64,000 nt of DNA from Pararhodobacter sp. (GTDB taxonomy: Bacteria; Pseudomonadota; Alphaproteobacteria; Rhodobacterales; Rhodobacteraceae): assembly GCA_020832665.1 (NCBI GenBank), contig JAFIEG010000002.1, positions 34,502-98,501 of the forward strand, read 5' to 3'. The first letter of the stretch is position 1; each line of letters begins with the position of its first letter. The position numbers were made by a program, and so were the translations under genes. Below the pieces are notes generated by a model, which saw nothing but the letters and a program-made list of their open reading frames with translations, was not told where the DNA came from and ran no database searches. This document shows, piece by piece, positions 15,464 through 24,979 of the stretch.

Positions 15464-17833
15464 TCATAATGCCGCCCTCAGCTTTCGCCCCTGCGACAGC
15501 CCGTCTACTGCCTTCAGTATGCTCGCGGTGTCGATGCCGTTTGCACGATACAGATCGCCTATGGTGCCGGTCTGGCCAAAATGTTCAACCCCCAGCGGGA
15601 TCGTCACATGCCCGCCGACCCCACCCAGCCAGGCAAGTGTGCCAGGGTGGCCATCGATTACCGTTATCAGCCTGCAATGCGCTGGCAGCCCGTCAAGCAG
15701 GCGTTCCACCTGACTGCGGGCAAGCGGATGGCCGCGCGCCCGTTCGCGCTGCGCCGCCGTCCAGCCGGCGTTGAGGCGGTCTGCCGAGGTCACGGCCAGT
15801 ACGCCAACGTCGCGGCGGTCCTCGGCGATCAGCCCGGCAGCGCGGATCACCTCGGGCGCGACAACGCCCTGATAGGCGAGCACGATCTCGCAGTTCGGCC
15901 CCGGCTTGCGCAGCCAGTAGGCCCCATCAACGGCCCCTCGCCGGAAATCGTCATCGGCGCGCCTGCCCGGCTGTTCTATGGGATTGGTGGAAAGTCGCAG
16001 ATAGACCGAACCCCCGGTCTCGTCGCGCAGCCATGTGCGTTCGTCACGTGTGCTCTCGCCGTCGCGCTGCAGATAGTCGAAGGCCCAATCCATGATGACG
16101 GCCAGTTCGTCGGCAAAGGCCGGCTCGAAAGAAGCGAGCCCGTCCTGCCCGATGCCGATCAGCGGCGTGGCGATCGACTGGTGCGCACCCCCTTCCGGCG
16201 CCAGGGTCACGCCTGATGGCGTGCCGGCGAGGATGAACCGCGCATCCTGATAGCAGGCGTAGTTCAGCGCATCGAGGCCGCGAATGACGAAGGGGTCGTA
16301 GAGCGTGCCCACCGGGATCAGCCGCTTGCCGAAAAGGCTGTGCGACAGGCCTGCCGCTCCGAGCAGCAGGAAGAGGTTCATTTCAGCGATACCAAGTTCG
16401 ATATGCTGACCTTCGGGATGAAACTCCCAGCGCTGCGTCGAGGGTATCTTCTCTGCCCGGAATGTATCGGCCAGGGAATTGCGTGCAAAAAGCTTTCGCC
16501 GATTCACCCAGGGGCCAAGCCCGGTTGTGCCGGTGACATCGGGCGATGTCGTCACGATCCGCTCGGCAAGCTGGCTGTCGCCGCGTGCCAGCATGTCTAG
16601 ATACTTTCCAAACGCCGCCTGGGTCGATATTTCGCGCTCGGCCTGCAACTCGACCTTCGCCACCGGCACGCTTGCATCTGTGTACCGGCGCGCGCCGCCC
16701 GCGAAGAATGGAACCTTTTCCAGGAACGCCTTCAGCCCATCGACATCATCGACGGCGGCAAAAGGCTCCCACTCCTGCCCGTCTGGAACGCCCATGTAGC
16801 GTTGCCAATCGGCCATCTGGGCTTTCGTCATAAGCCCGCCGTGATTGTCCTTGTGCCCGGCGATCGGCGTTCCCCAACCCTTGACCGTATAGGCCAGGAA
16901 ACAGGTCGGACGATTGTGATCAATCTGCGCGAAGGCGTCGGCCATGGTGACAACGCAATTTCCGCCCAGGTTCTCCATCAGCGCCGCAAGTTCCGCTTCG
17001 CTGCGCCGGTCGAGCAATGCGCTGACATCGCCTTGATCGCCCAGGTCGTCCAACAGCCGCTCGCGCCAGACGGCACCGCCCATGAAGGTCAACGCCGAGT
17101 AAAGCTGATTGGGGCAGTCATCTATCCACTGGCGCAGCCTTTCGCCGCCTGGCTCGTTGAAGGCAGCGCGCTGCAACGCGCCATACTTGATCCGCACCAC
17201 CTCCCAGCCGAAGGCCTCGAACACTTTCTCGGCGCGCTGCCACAGCCCCTCGCGCACCACACCGTCAAGCGACTGGCGGTTGTAGTCGATGATCCACCAG
17301 CAGTTGCGAAGGTCGTTCTTCCAGCCTTCCTGCAGACATTCATAGACATTGCCCTCATCGAGTTCGGCATCGCCCATCAGCGCCACCATCCTGCCCGGCG
17401 AAAGTTCACGGCCCCACGGCTTGGCCGCGATGTAGTCCTGTATCATCGAGGCAAAGGCGGTGATCGCAACGCCAAGGCCGACCGACCCGGTCGAGAAATC
17501 GACATCATCGGTGTCCTTGGTCCGGCTGGGGTAGGATTGCGCGCCGCCGAAGCCGCGGAACGCCTCTAGCTTTGCACGACTCTGCCGCCCCATCAGATAC
17601 TGCATCGCATGAAACAGCGGCGCCGCGTGCGGCTTGACAGCGACCCGGTCCTGGGGTCGCAGCGCAGTGAAATAGAGTGCGGTCATGATCGACACCATCG
17701 AGGCCGAAGATGCCTGGTGACCACCGATCTTGATCCCGTCCACCTTGGGGCGGATGTGGTTGGCGTGGTGGATCATCCAGTGCGACAGCCAAAGCAGGCG
17801 CTGTTCAATCGTCTTGAGGTGGTTTTTGCTCAT
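15464..17833 (-). CDS. Transketolase / homodimeric pyruvate dehydrogenase E1-like enzyme
   Basis: A 789-residue thiamine-diphosphate enzyme of the AceE/transketolase superfamily. The cofactor and Mg-binding region is seen in GDAELDEGNVYE followed by IIDYNRQSLDG, and the N-terminal half has the GGHQASSASM motif typical of this group. It is shorter than E. coli AceE (about 890) and no E2 or E3 gene is nearby, so it may act as a stand-alone ThDP-dependent enzyme rather than as part of a pyruvate dehydrogenase complex. The ATG at 17833 follows an agggacc site; an upstream open stretch is not conserved-looking. It is the last gene of the minus-strand operon, 141 bases after the TRAP permease. Confidence 0.85.
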   Translation of the reverse strand: MSKNHLKTIEQRLLWLSHWMIHHANHIRPKVDGIKIGGHQASSASMVSIMTALYFTALRPQDRVAVKPHAAPLFHAMQYLMGRQSRAKLEAFRGFGGAQSYPSRTKDTDDVDFSTGSVGLGVAITAFASMIQDYIAAKPWGRELSPGRMVALMGDAELDEGNVYECLQEGWKNDLRNCWWIIDYNRQSLDGVVREGLWQRAEKVFEAFGWEVVRIKYGALQRAAFNEPGGERLRQWIDDCPNQLYSALTFMGGAVWRERLLDDLGDQGDVSALLDRRSEAELAALMENLGGNCVVTMADAFAQIDHNRPTCFLAYTVKGWGTPIAGHKDNHGGLMTKAQMADWQRYMGVPDGQEWEPFAAVDDVDGLKAFLEKVPFFAGGARRYTDASVPVAKVELQAEREISTQAAFGKYLDMLARGDSQLAERIVTTSPDVTGTTGLGPWVNRRKLFARNSLADTFRAEKIPSTQRWEFHPEGQHIELGIAEMNLFLLLGAAGLSHSLFGKRLIPVGTLYDPFVIRGLDALNYACYQDARFILAGTPSGVTLAPEGGAHQSIATPLIGIGQDGLASFEPAFADELAVIMDWAFDYLQRDGESTRDERTWLRDETGGSVYLRLSTNPIEQPGRRADDDFRRGAVDGAYWLRKPGPNCEIVLAYQGVVAPEVIRAAGLIAEDRRDVGVLAVTSADRLNAGWTAAQRERARGHPLARSQVERLLDGLPAHCRLITVIDGHPGTLAWLGGVGGHVTIPLGVEHFGQTGTIGDLYRANGIDTASILKAVDGLSQGRKLRAAL

Positions 17834-17974
17834 CTTGGTCCCTGAGTTGCCAGGCAATCCACGATCATCGAGGCGGGTCACCCGGCGCTTTGTTTTGTCA
17901 AACGGCCCGGTCGCATGTATTGCCGGGTATCGGTTCAAAGGGCCGCCTTTCCGAAGCCGCCGGAAAAGTTGACG

Positions 17975-19840
17975 CTAAACTCGTTCCCGCCAGGTCTGCG
18001 ATGCAATCACGAACAGAAGGGTTCCGGCCGAGCCGAAAAGCCAAAGCAATGAACCGTCAACTATCCATGCGAACGAACAAAGCGCTGCAGCCCCGCTCAG
18101 CATTCTTTCTGCCAGGCTGGTCTCTGTAATGAAATAGCCCACCGTCAGGATGAGCAATCCCATCGTCGCGATAGACCACGCAACAATCGGAAGAAAGACC
18201 GTACGAGGATCAGGAGGAAACGACAATACATCACCATGATAGATGAACAGGAATGGCAGAATCAATGGCCCGGACATCAACCTCATTGATGCCCATGCCG
18301 TCGCCCAGAAACTGGTTTCCGCAATTCTGCTTGCTACCATCGCGGCAGTGGCAATTGGTGGTGTAACAGCCGCAAACACGGCAAAATAGTACACGAACAT
18401 ATGCGCTGACAGAGGATCGACACCGATATTCCGCAGAGCCGGAACCATCATGATAGCGACCATGGTGTATGCCGCCACCGTCGGCAGGCCGCAACCCAGC
18501 AGGATTGATGCCACCATAACCACCATGAGCGCTATCAAGAGGTTGTCGCCGACAAACCCGGCAAGCGCACTGGCAAATTTCGGCCCCAGAGCGGTTGTAA
18601 TGAGCGACTGCGCAACAAGCGAAATGGCGGCTGTGATGACAGCAAGTGCTGCACCCTGCCGGGCACCATTGATCAGCCCCGACACCAGGGTGCCCATCGC
18701 GCCTTTAAACTGTGCAGCCGAACGCCAAGTGCTTGGCCTGAGGAAGGTCGTCGCAACCACTGCGCCGATCGCCATCACAACGGACCCCGTTGCAGAGTAG
18801 CCCTGGATAAGAAAGTAGACCAGGACGACCAACGGAAAGACAAAGGGAAGAAACTCACGGCGAATGATGTCGAAATCGGGCGCGTCCGTCTGCGTGATTC
18901 GTCCGGTGGTCTGAACCAGGAAGAAGACGCCGATCAGGACACCGGCAAAGAACAGGATTGCCGGAAGTAAGGCGGCAGCGGCGATCTCTATGTAACTGAC
19001 CCCCAGGAACGACGCCATGATGAACGCACCGGCCCCCATTACTGGCGGCAGGATTTGCCCACCACATGAGGCAACCGATTCGACCGCGCCCGCGTCGCGC
19101 GCGGCAAATCCCTGGCGTTTCATTGTCGGGATCGTGAAAGTACCTGTAATTGCGACATTCGCCACTGTCGCCCCGGTCACGGTCCCAAGCAGCGAACTGG
19201 ACACGACACAGGTAACCGCAGCGCCACCCTTCAACAATCTTCCCAGCCAGTTGCCGAGTTCCATGAAGAGATTAGTCACACCAGTGGATGCGAGAAGCGC
19301 GCCGAAGAGCATGAACAGGAAGATGATATTTGCCGATATCGGCGTGATCTGACCATAGAGCCCCGAGCCGCCCGATGAGATCAGAAAGGTCATCGCATAG
19401 TCGAAAGAAGGGTGCGACGCGGCCTGAAGTGGCCCCCTGAGATTATCGCCAAAGAAGAAGTAAACAAGCGCTGTAACAGCGAGGGTTGCGATGACAATTC
19501 CCCATTCCATCCAGCACAGGATTATCACGACGGCGATGATTGCTATTCCGGCATAAAGCTGCATCGGTCGAAGCCCCAGGCCAAAGCGAATTTCCAGGTC
19601 TTCGGTAACGGAAAAAAGGTAGAAACTTGCGATAACAGCTGTGACAAGGCATACAATTGCGAGAAGGCGCATGGCCCCGCGATTCTGGATTGCTTGGTAG
19701 AGTGCTATCAGGGTGGTCGCCAGGCCGACGTGAATGATGGCATGCTCGCCTTCGGTAAATGGCCGATAATAGGCGAAATACAGATGATAAAGGGCTGCCA
19801 GCAAAGCCAGCCCAGAAGCACTGCGGGTGATCAGATTCAT
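17975..19840 (-). CDS. TRAP transporter fused permease (4TM/12TM, TAXI type)
   Basis: A 621-residue polytopic membrane protein in which the small (DctQ-like) and large (DctM-like) TRAP subunits are fused, the form that accompanies TAXI binding proteins. It begins with four hydrophobic segments, then the large domain with AVESVASCGGQILPPVMGAGAF and GCGLPTVAAYTM, both characteristic. It imports an organic anion driven by an ion gradient. It follows its binding-protein gene by 73 bases, a spacer filled by a perfect palindrome. Confidence 0.94.
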   Translation of the reverse strand: MNLITRSASGLALLAALYHLYFAYYRPFTEGEHAIIHVGLATTLIALYQAIQNRGAMRLLAIVCLVTAVIASFYLFSVTEDLEIRFGLGLRPMQLYAGIAIIAVVIILCWMEWGIVIATLAVTALVYFFFGDNLRGPLQAASHPSFDYAMTFLISSGGSGLYGQITPISANIIFLFMLFGALLASTGVTNLFMELGNWLGRLLKGGAAVTCVVSSSLLGTVTGATVANVAITGTFTIPTMKRQGFAARDAGAVESVASCGGQILPPVMGAGAFIMASFLGVSYIEIAAAALLPAILFFAGVLIGVFFLVQTTGRITQTDAPDFDIIRREFLPFVFPLVVLVYFLIQGYSATGSVVMAIGAVVATTFLRPSTWRSAAQFKGAMGTLVSGLINGARQGAALAVITAAISLVAQSLITTALGPKFASALAGFVGDNLLIALMVVMVASILLGCGLPTVAAYTMVAIMMVPALRNIGVDPLSAHMFVYYFAVFAAVTPPIATAAMVASRIAETSFWATAWASMRLMSGPLILPFLFIYHGDVLSFPPDPRTVFLPIVAWSIATMGLLILTVGYFITETSLAERMLSGAAALCSFAWIVDGSLLWLFGSAGTLLFVIASQTWRERV

Positions 19841-19855
19841 GGCGCTCTCCGATTC

Positions 19856-19883
19856 CAGCCGGCACCGCGCGCGGTGCCGGCTG
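19856..19883 (-). other. Perfect 28-base palindrome between TRAP binding-protein and permease genes
   Basis: Bases 19856-19883 equal their own reverse complement (14-bp arms, GC-rich, core GCGC). In RNA this gives a very stable stem-loop directly after the binding-protein stop and before the permease ATG. No U-tract follows. As with the TTT operon hairpin, it probably protects or partly attenuates the transcript so that the binding protein is made in excess. Function inferred. Confidence 0.75.
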
Positions 19884-19913
19884 CGCTGGCCGATTATTCA
19901 AACAACCCAGCGA

Positions 19914-20945
19914 TTACTCAAGCAACCCAGCCTCGCGGAAAGCGCGAACCGCTCCCGGATGCAGATCTTCTGCCTGCCAGTCGCCAAGCAAGCCCTCCGG
20001 GGTGGAAATCACGGTCAGGGTTGCCGCATATGACGGAAGTTCCCCGGCATTCTCGATCATGAACCTTGTCAACTCGTAGGCGGTCTCTTCCGGGAAATCC
20101 CTGTGCACCGCGATGGATGCCGGCGAGTAGATCCAGTTGACCGACCGATCCGAGGCCGCTTCCGGAACCACGTTCCTGTCCACAGTCATTGGCCGAAACG
20201 TGAGGCCAAACTCGGCGGCCCGGTCGAATGCCTCCTGCGGGAAGCCGACCAGATGAATATCCAGCCCGGAAGCGAAAAGCTGACTCACCACACCCGGCTT
20301 GAAGGCTTGCGACCCATCAGGGGTGATCACCAGCTGCGAGATGATGGCATCGACGCGCCTTTCGGGGAGAGCTTCATGCGACGGGGTCGTTCCCATGAAC
20401 TGCATGTTCGGATTGATATCCGGCAAACCGGTTTCGAAGAACAGTGCCGGCAGGCCACCCCAATGCGCTTGCGCGCGCCGACCCATGGCAAGCGACCGGC
20501 CATCGAGATCCTCGGCCGTTTCGATCTCGGGATTCGTGGTCAGGATACCGATAGCACCATAGAACCCGTTGAACAGGATCTTCACATCGTTGCGAACATC
20601 CGGGTGTGCCGTTTCGAAGAAGGGTTCTATCCCTTGCTCTGCATAAACGTAGTCGAGCACACTGGTGCAGCCCAAGGTCTGTGCCCATTCTCCACCGGCC
20701 ATCATGTTCACTGTCACCGCGGTGGAGCCCGGGCCTTCGGCATTCACGACCCGCAATGTCTCATGACGAGACGCCGTCAGGTCCTGGATTGCGTTGCCGA
20801 CCGTGTACATGATCGAGCCAAACGGGGCGCATCGTATCCCCACCTCGTTCGTTTCCGCTGCTACGCTTGCGGGAACAAGGGTGACAGCCACTGCAGACGC
20901 CACAAGCGCCTGCCACTTCCTTGTCGAATTCCTCACCTTGGTCAT
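19914..20945 (-). CDS. TAXI-family TRAP transporter solute-binding protein
   Basis: A 343-residue periplasmic protein with an N-terminal signal peptide (LVASAVAVTLVPASVAA, cleavage near residue 30). The TAXI hallmarks follow: GSIMYTVGNAIQDL, then EGPGSTAVTVNMMAGG. It binds the ligand for the fused permease encoded downstream. The gene lies 80 bases after the UxaA-type large subunit. The ligand is presumably the substrate or precursor of the lyase and dehydrogenase in the same operon. Confidence 0.92.
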   Translation of the reverse strand: MTKVRNSTRKWQALVASAVAVTLVPASVAAETNEVGIRCAPFGSIMYTVGNAIQDLTASRHETLRVVNAEGPGSTAVTVNMMAGGEWAQTLGCTSVLDYVYAEQGIEPFFETAHPDVRNDVKILFNGFYGAIGILTTNPEIETAEDLDGRSLAMGRRAQAHWGGLPALFFETGLPDINPNMQFMGTTPSHEALPERRVDAIISQLVITPDGSQAFKPGVVSQLFASGLDIHLVGFPQEAFDRAAEFGLTFRPMTVDRNVVPEAASDRSVNWIYSPASIAVHRDFPEETAYELTRFMIENAGELPSYAATLTVISTPEGLLGDWQAEDLHPGAVRAFREAGLLE

Positions 20946-21025
20946 GGACTTCCTCCTCTTCGATCCTTGGGGCGCTACATCCTAAAGCTTCGCATCCTCC
21001 CGGCGCCCATTCGACGGATGTCGGA

Positions 21026-22177
21026 TCACATTGACGGCTCGAAACGGCTGATCGCGGTTTCGCGAACGTCGAGCACTTCCGAAGTCGTCAGTGCGCCCGA
21101 TGCCACCTCGACGGCGAAGTGAAACAGGCGCGTACCGGCTTCGGAAACTGTCTCTCCGCTTTCAAGGACGGGCGACACGTCGAAGTCGATGTTATCGGCA
21201 AAGCCGACAACCGTATTACGATTTCCGGAAACCTTTACGGTGGTCCCGACCATGCTCCCGATGGGATTGCCCACGCCGGTCGAGAACAGGATCATCTGGC
21301 ACCCCCCCGAGGCCAGACCAGTCAGGGATTCGACTGCGGGAGCAGGCGTTGCCATGAAATGCATTCCGGGCTTTTCCGGCCGCTTGCCATATTCAAGAAC
21401 TCCGACCAGCGGGCTTGTCCCCGCCTTGACCATCGCGCCGAGAGCTTTTTCCTCGATAGTGGTCAGCCCGCCGCGAATATTGTCTTTCGACGGATTGGCA
21501 CCACGCAGATCGAGGCCACGGGACATCACTTCCTTCTCGAATCCCAGGATCGCATCCAGGAATTCCTGGCCGACCTGATCGTTAATCGCCCGCTCTGCAA
21601 ACACATGCTCGGCGCCGAAGAACTCGGACGTTTCTGAAATGATAACGCGACCGCCCGCTTCGACGATCCGGTCCGCAACCACGCCTATGGACGGATTAGA
21701 AGCCACACCGGAAGTCGTGTCGGAACCACCGCATTCAACCCCAATCGTCAGCTTCGAGAGCGGTTGCTCGGTACGCGGCTGTCTGCTTGCTTCTCTTACC
21801 ATTCTGGCAGCATGGCGAGTCCCTGCGGCAATCGCTTCGATTGTCCCCCCGCAGAGCTGAATATTGACAATTTCAAGGGGTTTGCCGCTCGGTCGAATGC
21901 GCTTGGCAACTTCCTCTGTGGTCACCGGTTCCAATCCGACCAGCACAATACCCGAGAGGTTTGGATTGCATGCCAGGCCCGCAATCGTGTCGTAAGCGAT
22001 TTCAAGATCCCGCCCGAGCTGGCCGCGCACGAAAAGGGTTGTGACCGGGACAGCCTCTTGCACGGCATTAGCTATGGCGCGCGTCACGGAATTGCAGTTG
22101 TCCATGACCGAAACTACGCCGACATAGTTGCGGATACCTACTTGGCCGTCGGGGCGTTCATATCCTAGAAAGTTCAA
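21026..22177 (-). CDS. UxaA-family lyase, large subunit (altronate dehydratase/sulfolactate sulfo-lyase type)
   Basis: A 383-residue UxaA_C-type protein: GYERPDGQVGIRNYVGVVSVMDN at the start, then VGVECGGSDTTSG, GGLTTIEEKALG and a closing GVGNPIGS region. The family performs metal-dependent beta-elimination on sugar acids (altronate, galactarate) or, as SuyB, releases sulfite from (R)-sulfolactate. In this operon the small subunit is a separate gene overlapping the ATG by four bases, an arrangement shared with SuyAB. Sugar-acid dehydratase and sulfo-lyase functions cannot be told apart by eye. Confidence 0.88.
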   Translation of the reverse strand: MNFLGYERPDGQVGIRNYVGVVSVMDNCNSVTRAIANAVQEAVPVTTLFVRGQLGRDLEIAYDTIAGLACNPNLSGIVLVGLEPVTTEEVAKRIRPSGKPLEIVNIQLCGGTIEAIAAGTRHAARMVREASRQPRTEQPLSKLTIGVECGGSDTTSGVASNPSIGVVADRIVEAGGRVIISETSEFFGAEHVFAERAINDQVGQEFLDAILGFEKEVMSRGLDLRGANPSKDNIRGGLTTIEEKALGAMVKAGTSPLVGVLEYGKRPEKPGMHFMATPAPAVESLTGLASGGCQMILFSTGVGNPIGSMVGTTVKVSGNRNTVVGFADNIDFDVSPVLESGETVSEAGTRLFHFAVEVASGALTTSEVLDVRETAISRFEPSM

Positions 22178-22473
22178 CGGGAGTCTCCTTCTTTCTGATC
22201 GCCACGGGCGCGGAGTGCTTCAACATTGTGGACATGAACGTGCTCGCCCAGCGCTATGTCAGATGTGGCGCGCCCGATGACCTGACCGTATTTCAGGATC
22301 GTTTCACCCTTCCCGATCGGGTTAAGGGCGCATTTGTGGCCATAGGGGATATCCGTGGCGATCTTGAGCGTGTCGTCGCGTGTGCCTGTCAGCCTTACAT
22401 CGGTGTCCTTTGACACGTCGTCGATCAAAGTCGCGACGTTGTCCTTCTCATGAAGGACAATTGCCTTTTTCAT
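22174..22473 (-). CDS. UxaA-family lyase, small subunit (SAF domain)
   Basis: A 99-residue SAF/UxaA_N domain protein with the typical IPYGHKCALNPI motif and a Gly-Lys turn (KGETILKYGQVIG). In fused altronate dehydratases this domain forms the N-terminus; here it is separate, as in the 8 + 42 kDa sulfolactate sulfo-lyase. The ATG at 22473 follows a near-ideal aggagg site; the open frame upstream is not homologous. The stop overlaps the large-subunit start. Confidence 0.88.
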   Translation of the reverse strand: MKKAIVLHEKDNVATLIDDVSKDTDVRLTGTRDDTLKIATDIPYGHKCALNPIGKGETILKYGQVIGRATSDIALGEHVHVHNVEALRARGDQKEGDSR

Positions 22474-22504
22474 CTCGTTCCTCCTCTGGATAGGGGTGGC
22501 TTTC

Positions 22505-23569
22505 TCAATTCTGCGAAACAGGCTCAGGGAAAGGCAGCCGAGCATCTCGGCCGGCTTCGATGAGTTCGCTCACGATGGCCGGTAACAGGGGAACGCCCTG
22601 CCGGTCGGCTTGCAGTTCATCTAGATGCGCGCGGTGCCCCGGGATGCGCGCGGCGTCCCCACCCTCGGTGAGATAATGAGTTGTCCACGCTTCAACATGG
22701 GCCTCATAGGCAGCGCGCCCCTGCATTGCTGCGGGGTTGAGAACGAGGATCAAGGCGCTGAGCCCGCCCACGCCGCTGTTGACCGTCTGTCCCTGATTGA
22801 GGCTCGATTGAAACTCTCCTCCGGCCAGGCTCCCGGCGAGGATTTCGACGATCATTGCTAGCGCAATGCCCTTGTGACCGCCGAAAGGCAATAACGCCCC
22901 AAGCAACGCCTCATGCGGGTCGGTTGTGCCTTGACCCTCTCGGTCCAGAGCCCAACCTTCGGGGATCGGTGTGCCGTCCCGGGCCGCAAGCAGGATGTTT
23001 CCGCGTGCGGCGACGCAGCAGGCGAAATCGACCAGAATTGGTGGCCCATTCGCCCGCGGCGCCGCCATGGCAAGCGGATTGTTTCCGATGAGCGGTGCCC
23101 GCGCACCCGGAATTCCGATGATGGGCGGAGTCGCCTGGAACATCAGCGCCACCATACCGGCTTCGGCGGCAGGCAACAGGTTGATCCCAAGCGCACCGAG
23201 GTGACCCGCGTTGACGAGTTGGCAGACAGCGACAGGCTGCTGCTGAGCCAACGCGATCGCCGCCTCGACGGCGCGCGGCCCGCAAATCTGTCCGAGCGTG
23301 TTCCCGGCATCGTAGCGAATGAAGGCACCATTTCGCTGAATGCCTGGCTCCGCGCCCGCCGTGAGGGCACCCGATGCGAATTTTTCCAGATAGTTCGGCA
23401 GCCTGGCGAGCCCGTGCGTCTTGAAGCCGCGCGCGTCGGCGCGCACCAGGCCTTCGGCTGCAAGTTCCGCATCTTCGGCATCAACCCCGGCCCAGACCAG
23501 CATCTTGCCGGTCCAGTCGAGAAGCTCGCCTCGGTGAAATCGTGACTGGTTCTCCGGATCCGTTGTCAT
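22505..23569 (-). CDS. Malate/L-lactate/sulfolactate dehydrogenase family (Ldh_2) oxidoreductase
   Basis: A 354-residue NAD(P)-dependent 2-hydroxyacid dehydrogenase of the Ldh_2/ComC fold. Motifs include DARGFKTHGLARLP, the catalytic His in NAGHLGALG, the GNNPLAMAAP stretch and the closing PFGGHKG. The family oxidises or reduces 2-hydroxy acids such as malate, ureidoglycolate and sulfolactate. The start overlaps the GntR stop (ATGA) and the small lyase subunit follows 31 bases later. Position next to a SuyAB-like lyase makes sulfolactate or a sugar acid derivative the likely substrate class, by inference. Confidence 0.92.
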   Translation of the reverse strand: MTTDPENQSRFHRGELLDWTGKMLVWAGVDAEDAELAAEGLVRADARGFKTHGLARLPNYLEKFASGALTAGAEPGIQRNGAFIRYDAGNTLGQICGPRAVEAAIALAQQQPVAVCQLVNAGHLGALGINLLPAAEAGMVALMFQATPPIIGIPGARAPLIGNNPLAMAAPRANGPPILVDFACCVAARGNILLAARDGTPIPEGWALDREGQGTTDPHEALLGALLPFGGHKGIALAMIVEILAGSLAGGEFQSSLNQGQTVNSGVGGLSALILVLNPAAMQGRAAYEAHVEAWTTHYLTEGGDAARIPGHRAHLDELQADRQGVPLLPAIVSELIEAGRDARLPFPEPVSQN

Positions 23570-24243
23570 AGGACAAATCTCTCGTACCGCTTCAGATCAT
23601 CGATTGCCGCTCTGATGCCGATCCGCCTCAGCTTTTCAGCCTCCTCCGCTTGTCCCTTGGACATTGCTTCCAGAAGCCGCTTGAGGTTGACCAGACCACG
23701 CTCGGCCCGGCCGGGCAGCACCAGAACCCGCCGCATGATGATCTGTGTCTGGTCCTGAACGCTATCCAGCATGCCTGTAATGACCGGATTGTCCGCAGCC
23801 GCGATGACGGCTTTGCGGAAGCGATTGAACTCCACTTCGTAGAGCTCAATGTCCCCAGCGGCGATGCGGCTCTCGAACTCGGGCGTCAGATTATCGAGGA
23901 ACTTCTTCCATGTTTCGGGGTTCTCGTTTTCCACCGCGCGCCGCACCGCGAGGCCCTCAAGAACTTCCCGAACATCATAGATCTCGTACATCTCGTGAAG
24001 TTCCAGGCGGCGGACTACCGCTCCCCGGTTCGGATGACGCTCCACAAGGCCATGGACTTCAAGCGCGCCGATGACCTCCCGCGCTCGCGCTCGCGAGACA
24101 CCGAAGTCGTTGGCGATCTGTTGCTCGTTCAGCTTTGCACCGGGTGAAATCTTGTGCTCGGAAATCTGCCGGCGCAACTCGGCGACCAGAGACGCCAACT
24201 GTGTCTGCCCGCCACCGGCGGCGCTTGTTTTGAATCGTTTCAC
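23566..24243 (-). CDS. GntR-family transcriptional regulator with FCD domain
   Basis: A 225-residue regulator: winged helix at about residues 15-80 (LRRQISEHKISPGAKLNEQQIANDFGVSRARAREV) followed by an FCD all-helical effector domain. It is the first gene of the operon it presumably controls and overlaps the dehydrogenase start. A palindromic site that overlaps a consensus -35 box lies 39 bases upstream of its ATG, which suggests autorepression relieved by the imported acid. Confidence 0.93.
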   Translation of the reverse strand: MKRFKTSAAGGGQTQLASLVAELRRQISEHKISPGAKLNEQQIANDFGVSRARAREVIGALEVHGLVERHPNRGAVVRRLELHEMYEIYDVREVLEGLAVRRAVENENPETWKKFLDNLTPEFESRIAAGDIELYEVEFNRFRKAVIAAADNPVITGMLDSVQDQTQIIMRRVLVLPGRAERGLVNLKRLLEAMSKGQAEEAEKLRRIGIRAAIDDLKRYERFVL

Positions 24244-24979
24244 GACAGACCCTCCGTCCTGAATGCTAAAATAGTGCTAACATTATTGTCAACATAATAT
24301 CTGAAAATTTTGGCCGTCATGTCAGCGCCAATATATCCACAAAGCAAACCGATACAAAACGACACTTTTACATATGCTTACACCCTATCCGCCCTCGATA
24401 ACCTTCCTTGACATCGGCCGATCTCGCAGCCGAAAGCAGACGGCCTGAGGTGCGCCCGCGAACTATGCAGTCGGCGGACTCGCGAGGTCAGCGGGCATTT
24501 GCCCCACCACGAACGGCTGGCCAGGCGCGGTGCTTCGTCCGCCCATCCGGTGCGCTCGCCCACAAGGCTCAGACTCGATACACCGCCCTGTCAGCAACCT
24601 CGGCCAGGGCGGTTGACGGAGCGGTATGGCAAAGCGGAGATTCGGAACGGTTAGGCGATCGGGGCGGCAGCGATGTAATGAAGGTTCGCCGGACGCGCCG
24701 CTGCTTTCAGACCCGCCGCATCGTCCGCCGGCAGGTTCACCGGACGCGTTGCGTCAACCTAGCCCCATTCACAAAGGCCGCGCTGCGTGCGGATGGCAGC
24801 AGGGGCCAGGCCGATGCCGGCGCAGGGCCGGCGGAGGGCAGCATCGAAACCCGCAAGCGTTGCGCGCAGAGGATGGCTTCGCGGAGTGTGGGCAGCATGG
24901 TTGGCCTATGCAGGAATTGTGCTAAGACCCAATCGCGCTATGTCATGCCTTGCGTGGGCACATTGAGAAGGACAACACA
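24244..24979. other. Long non-coding stretch between gntR and the luciferase-like gene
   Basis: About 736 bases. The gntR end is AT-rich and holds the operon promoter and probable operator. The rest is GC-rich; its open frames have low-complexity Arg/Ala/Gly-rich translations without recognisable domains. A 16-base imperfect direct repeat (one mismatch) occurs at 24682-24697 and 24733-24748. I see no RNA gene. Confidence 0.5.
24282..24298 (-). promoter_or_regulatory. Probable GntR operator and -35 box of the UxaA/TAXI operon
   Basis: The 17-mer has ATTAT/ATAAT arms around TGT-CA-ACA, fitting the short T-G-T...A-C-A palindromes of FCD-type GntR regulators. On the minus strand it contains a perfect TTGACA (24292-24287); a TTAGCA hexamer lies 17 bases downstream as a weak -10. 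Overlap of operator and -35 implies repression by promoter occlusion. Confidence 0.5.
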
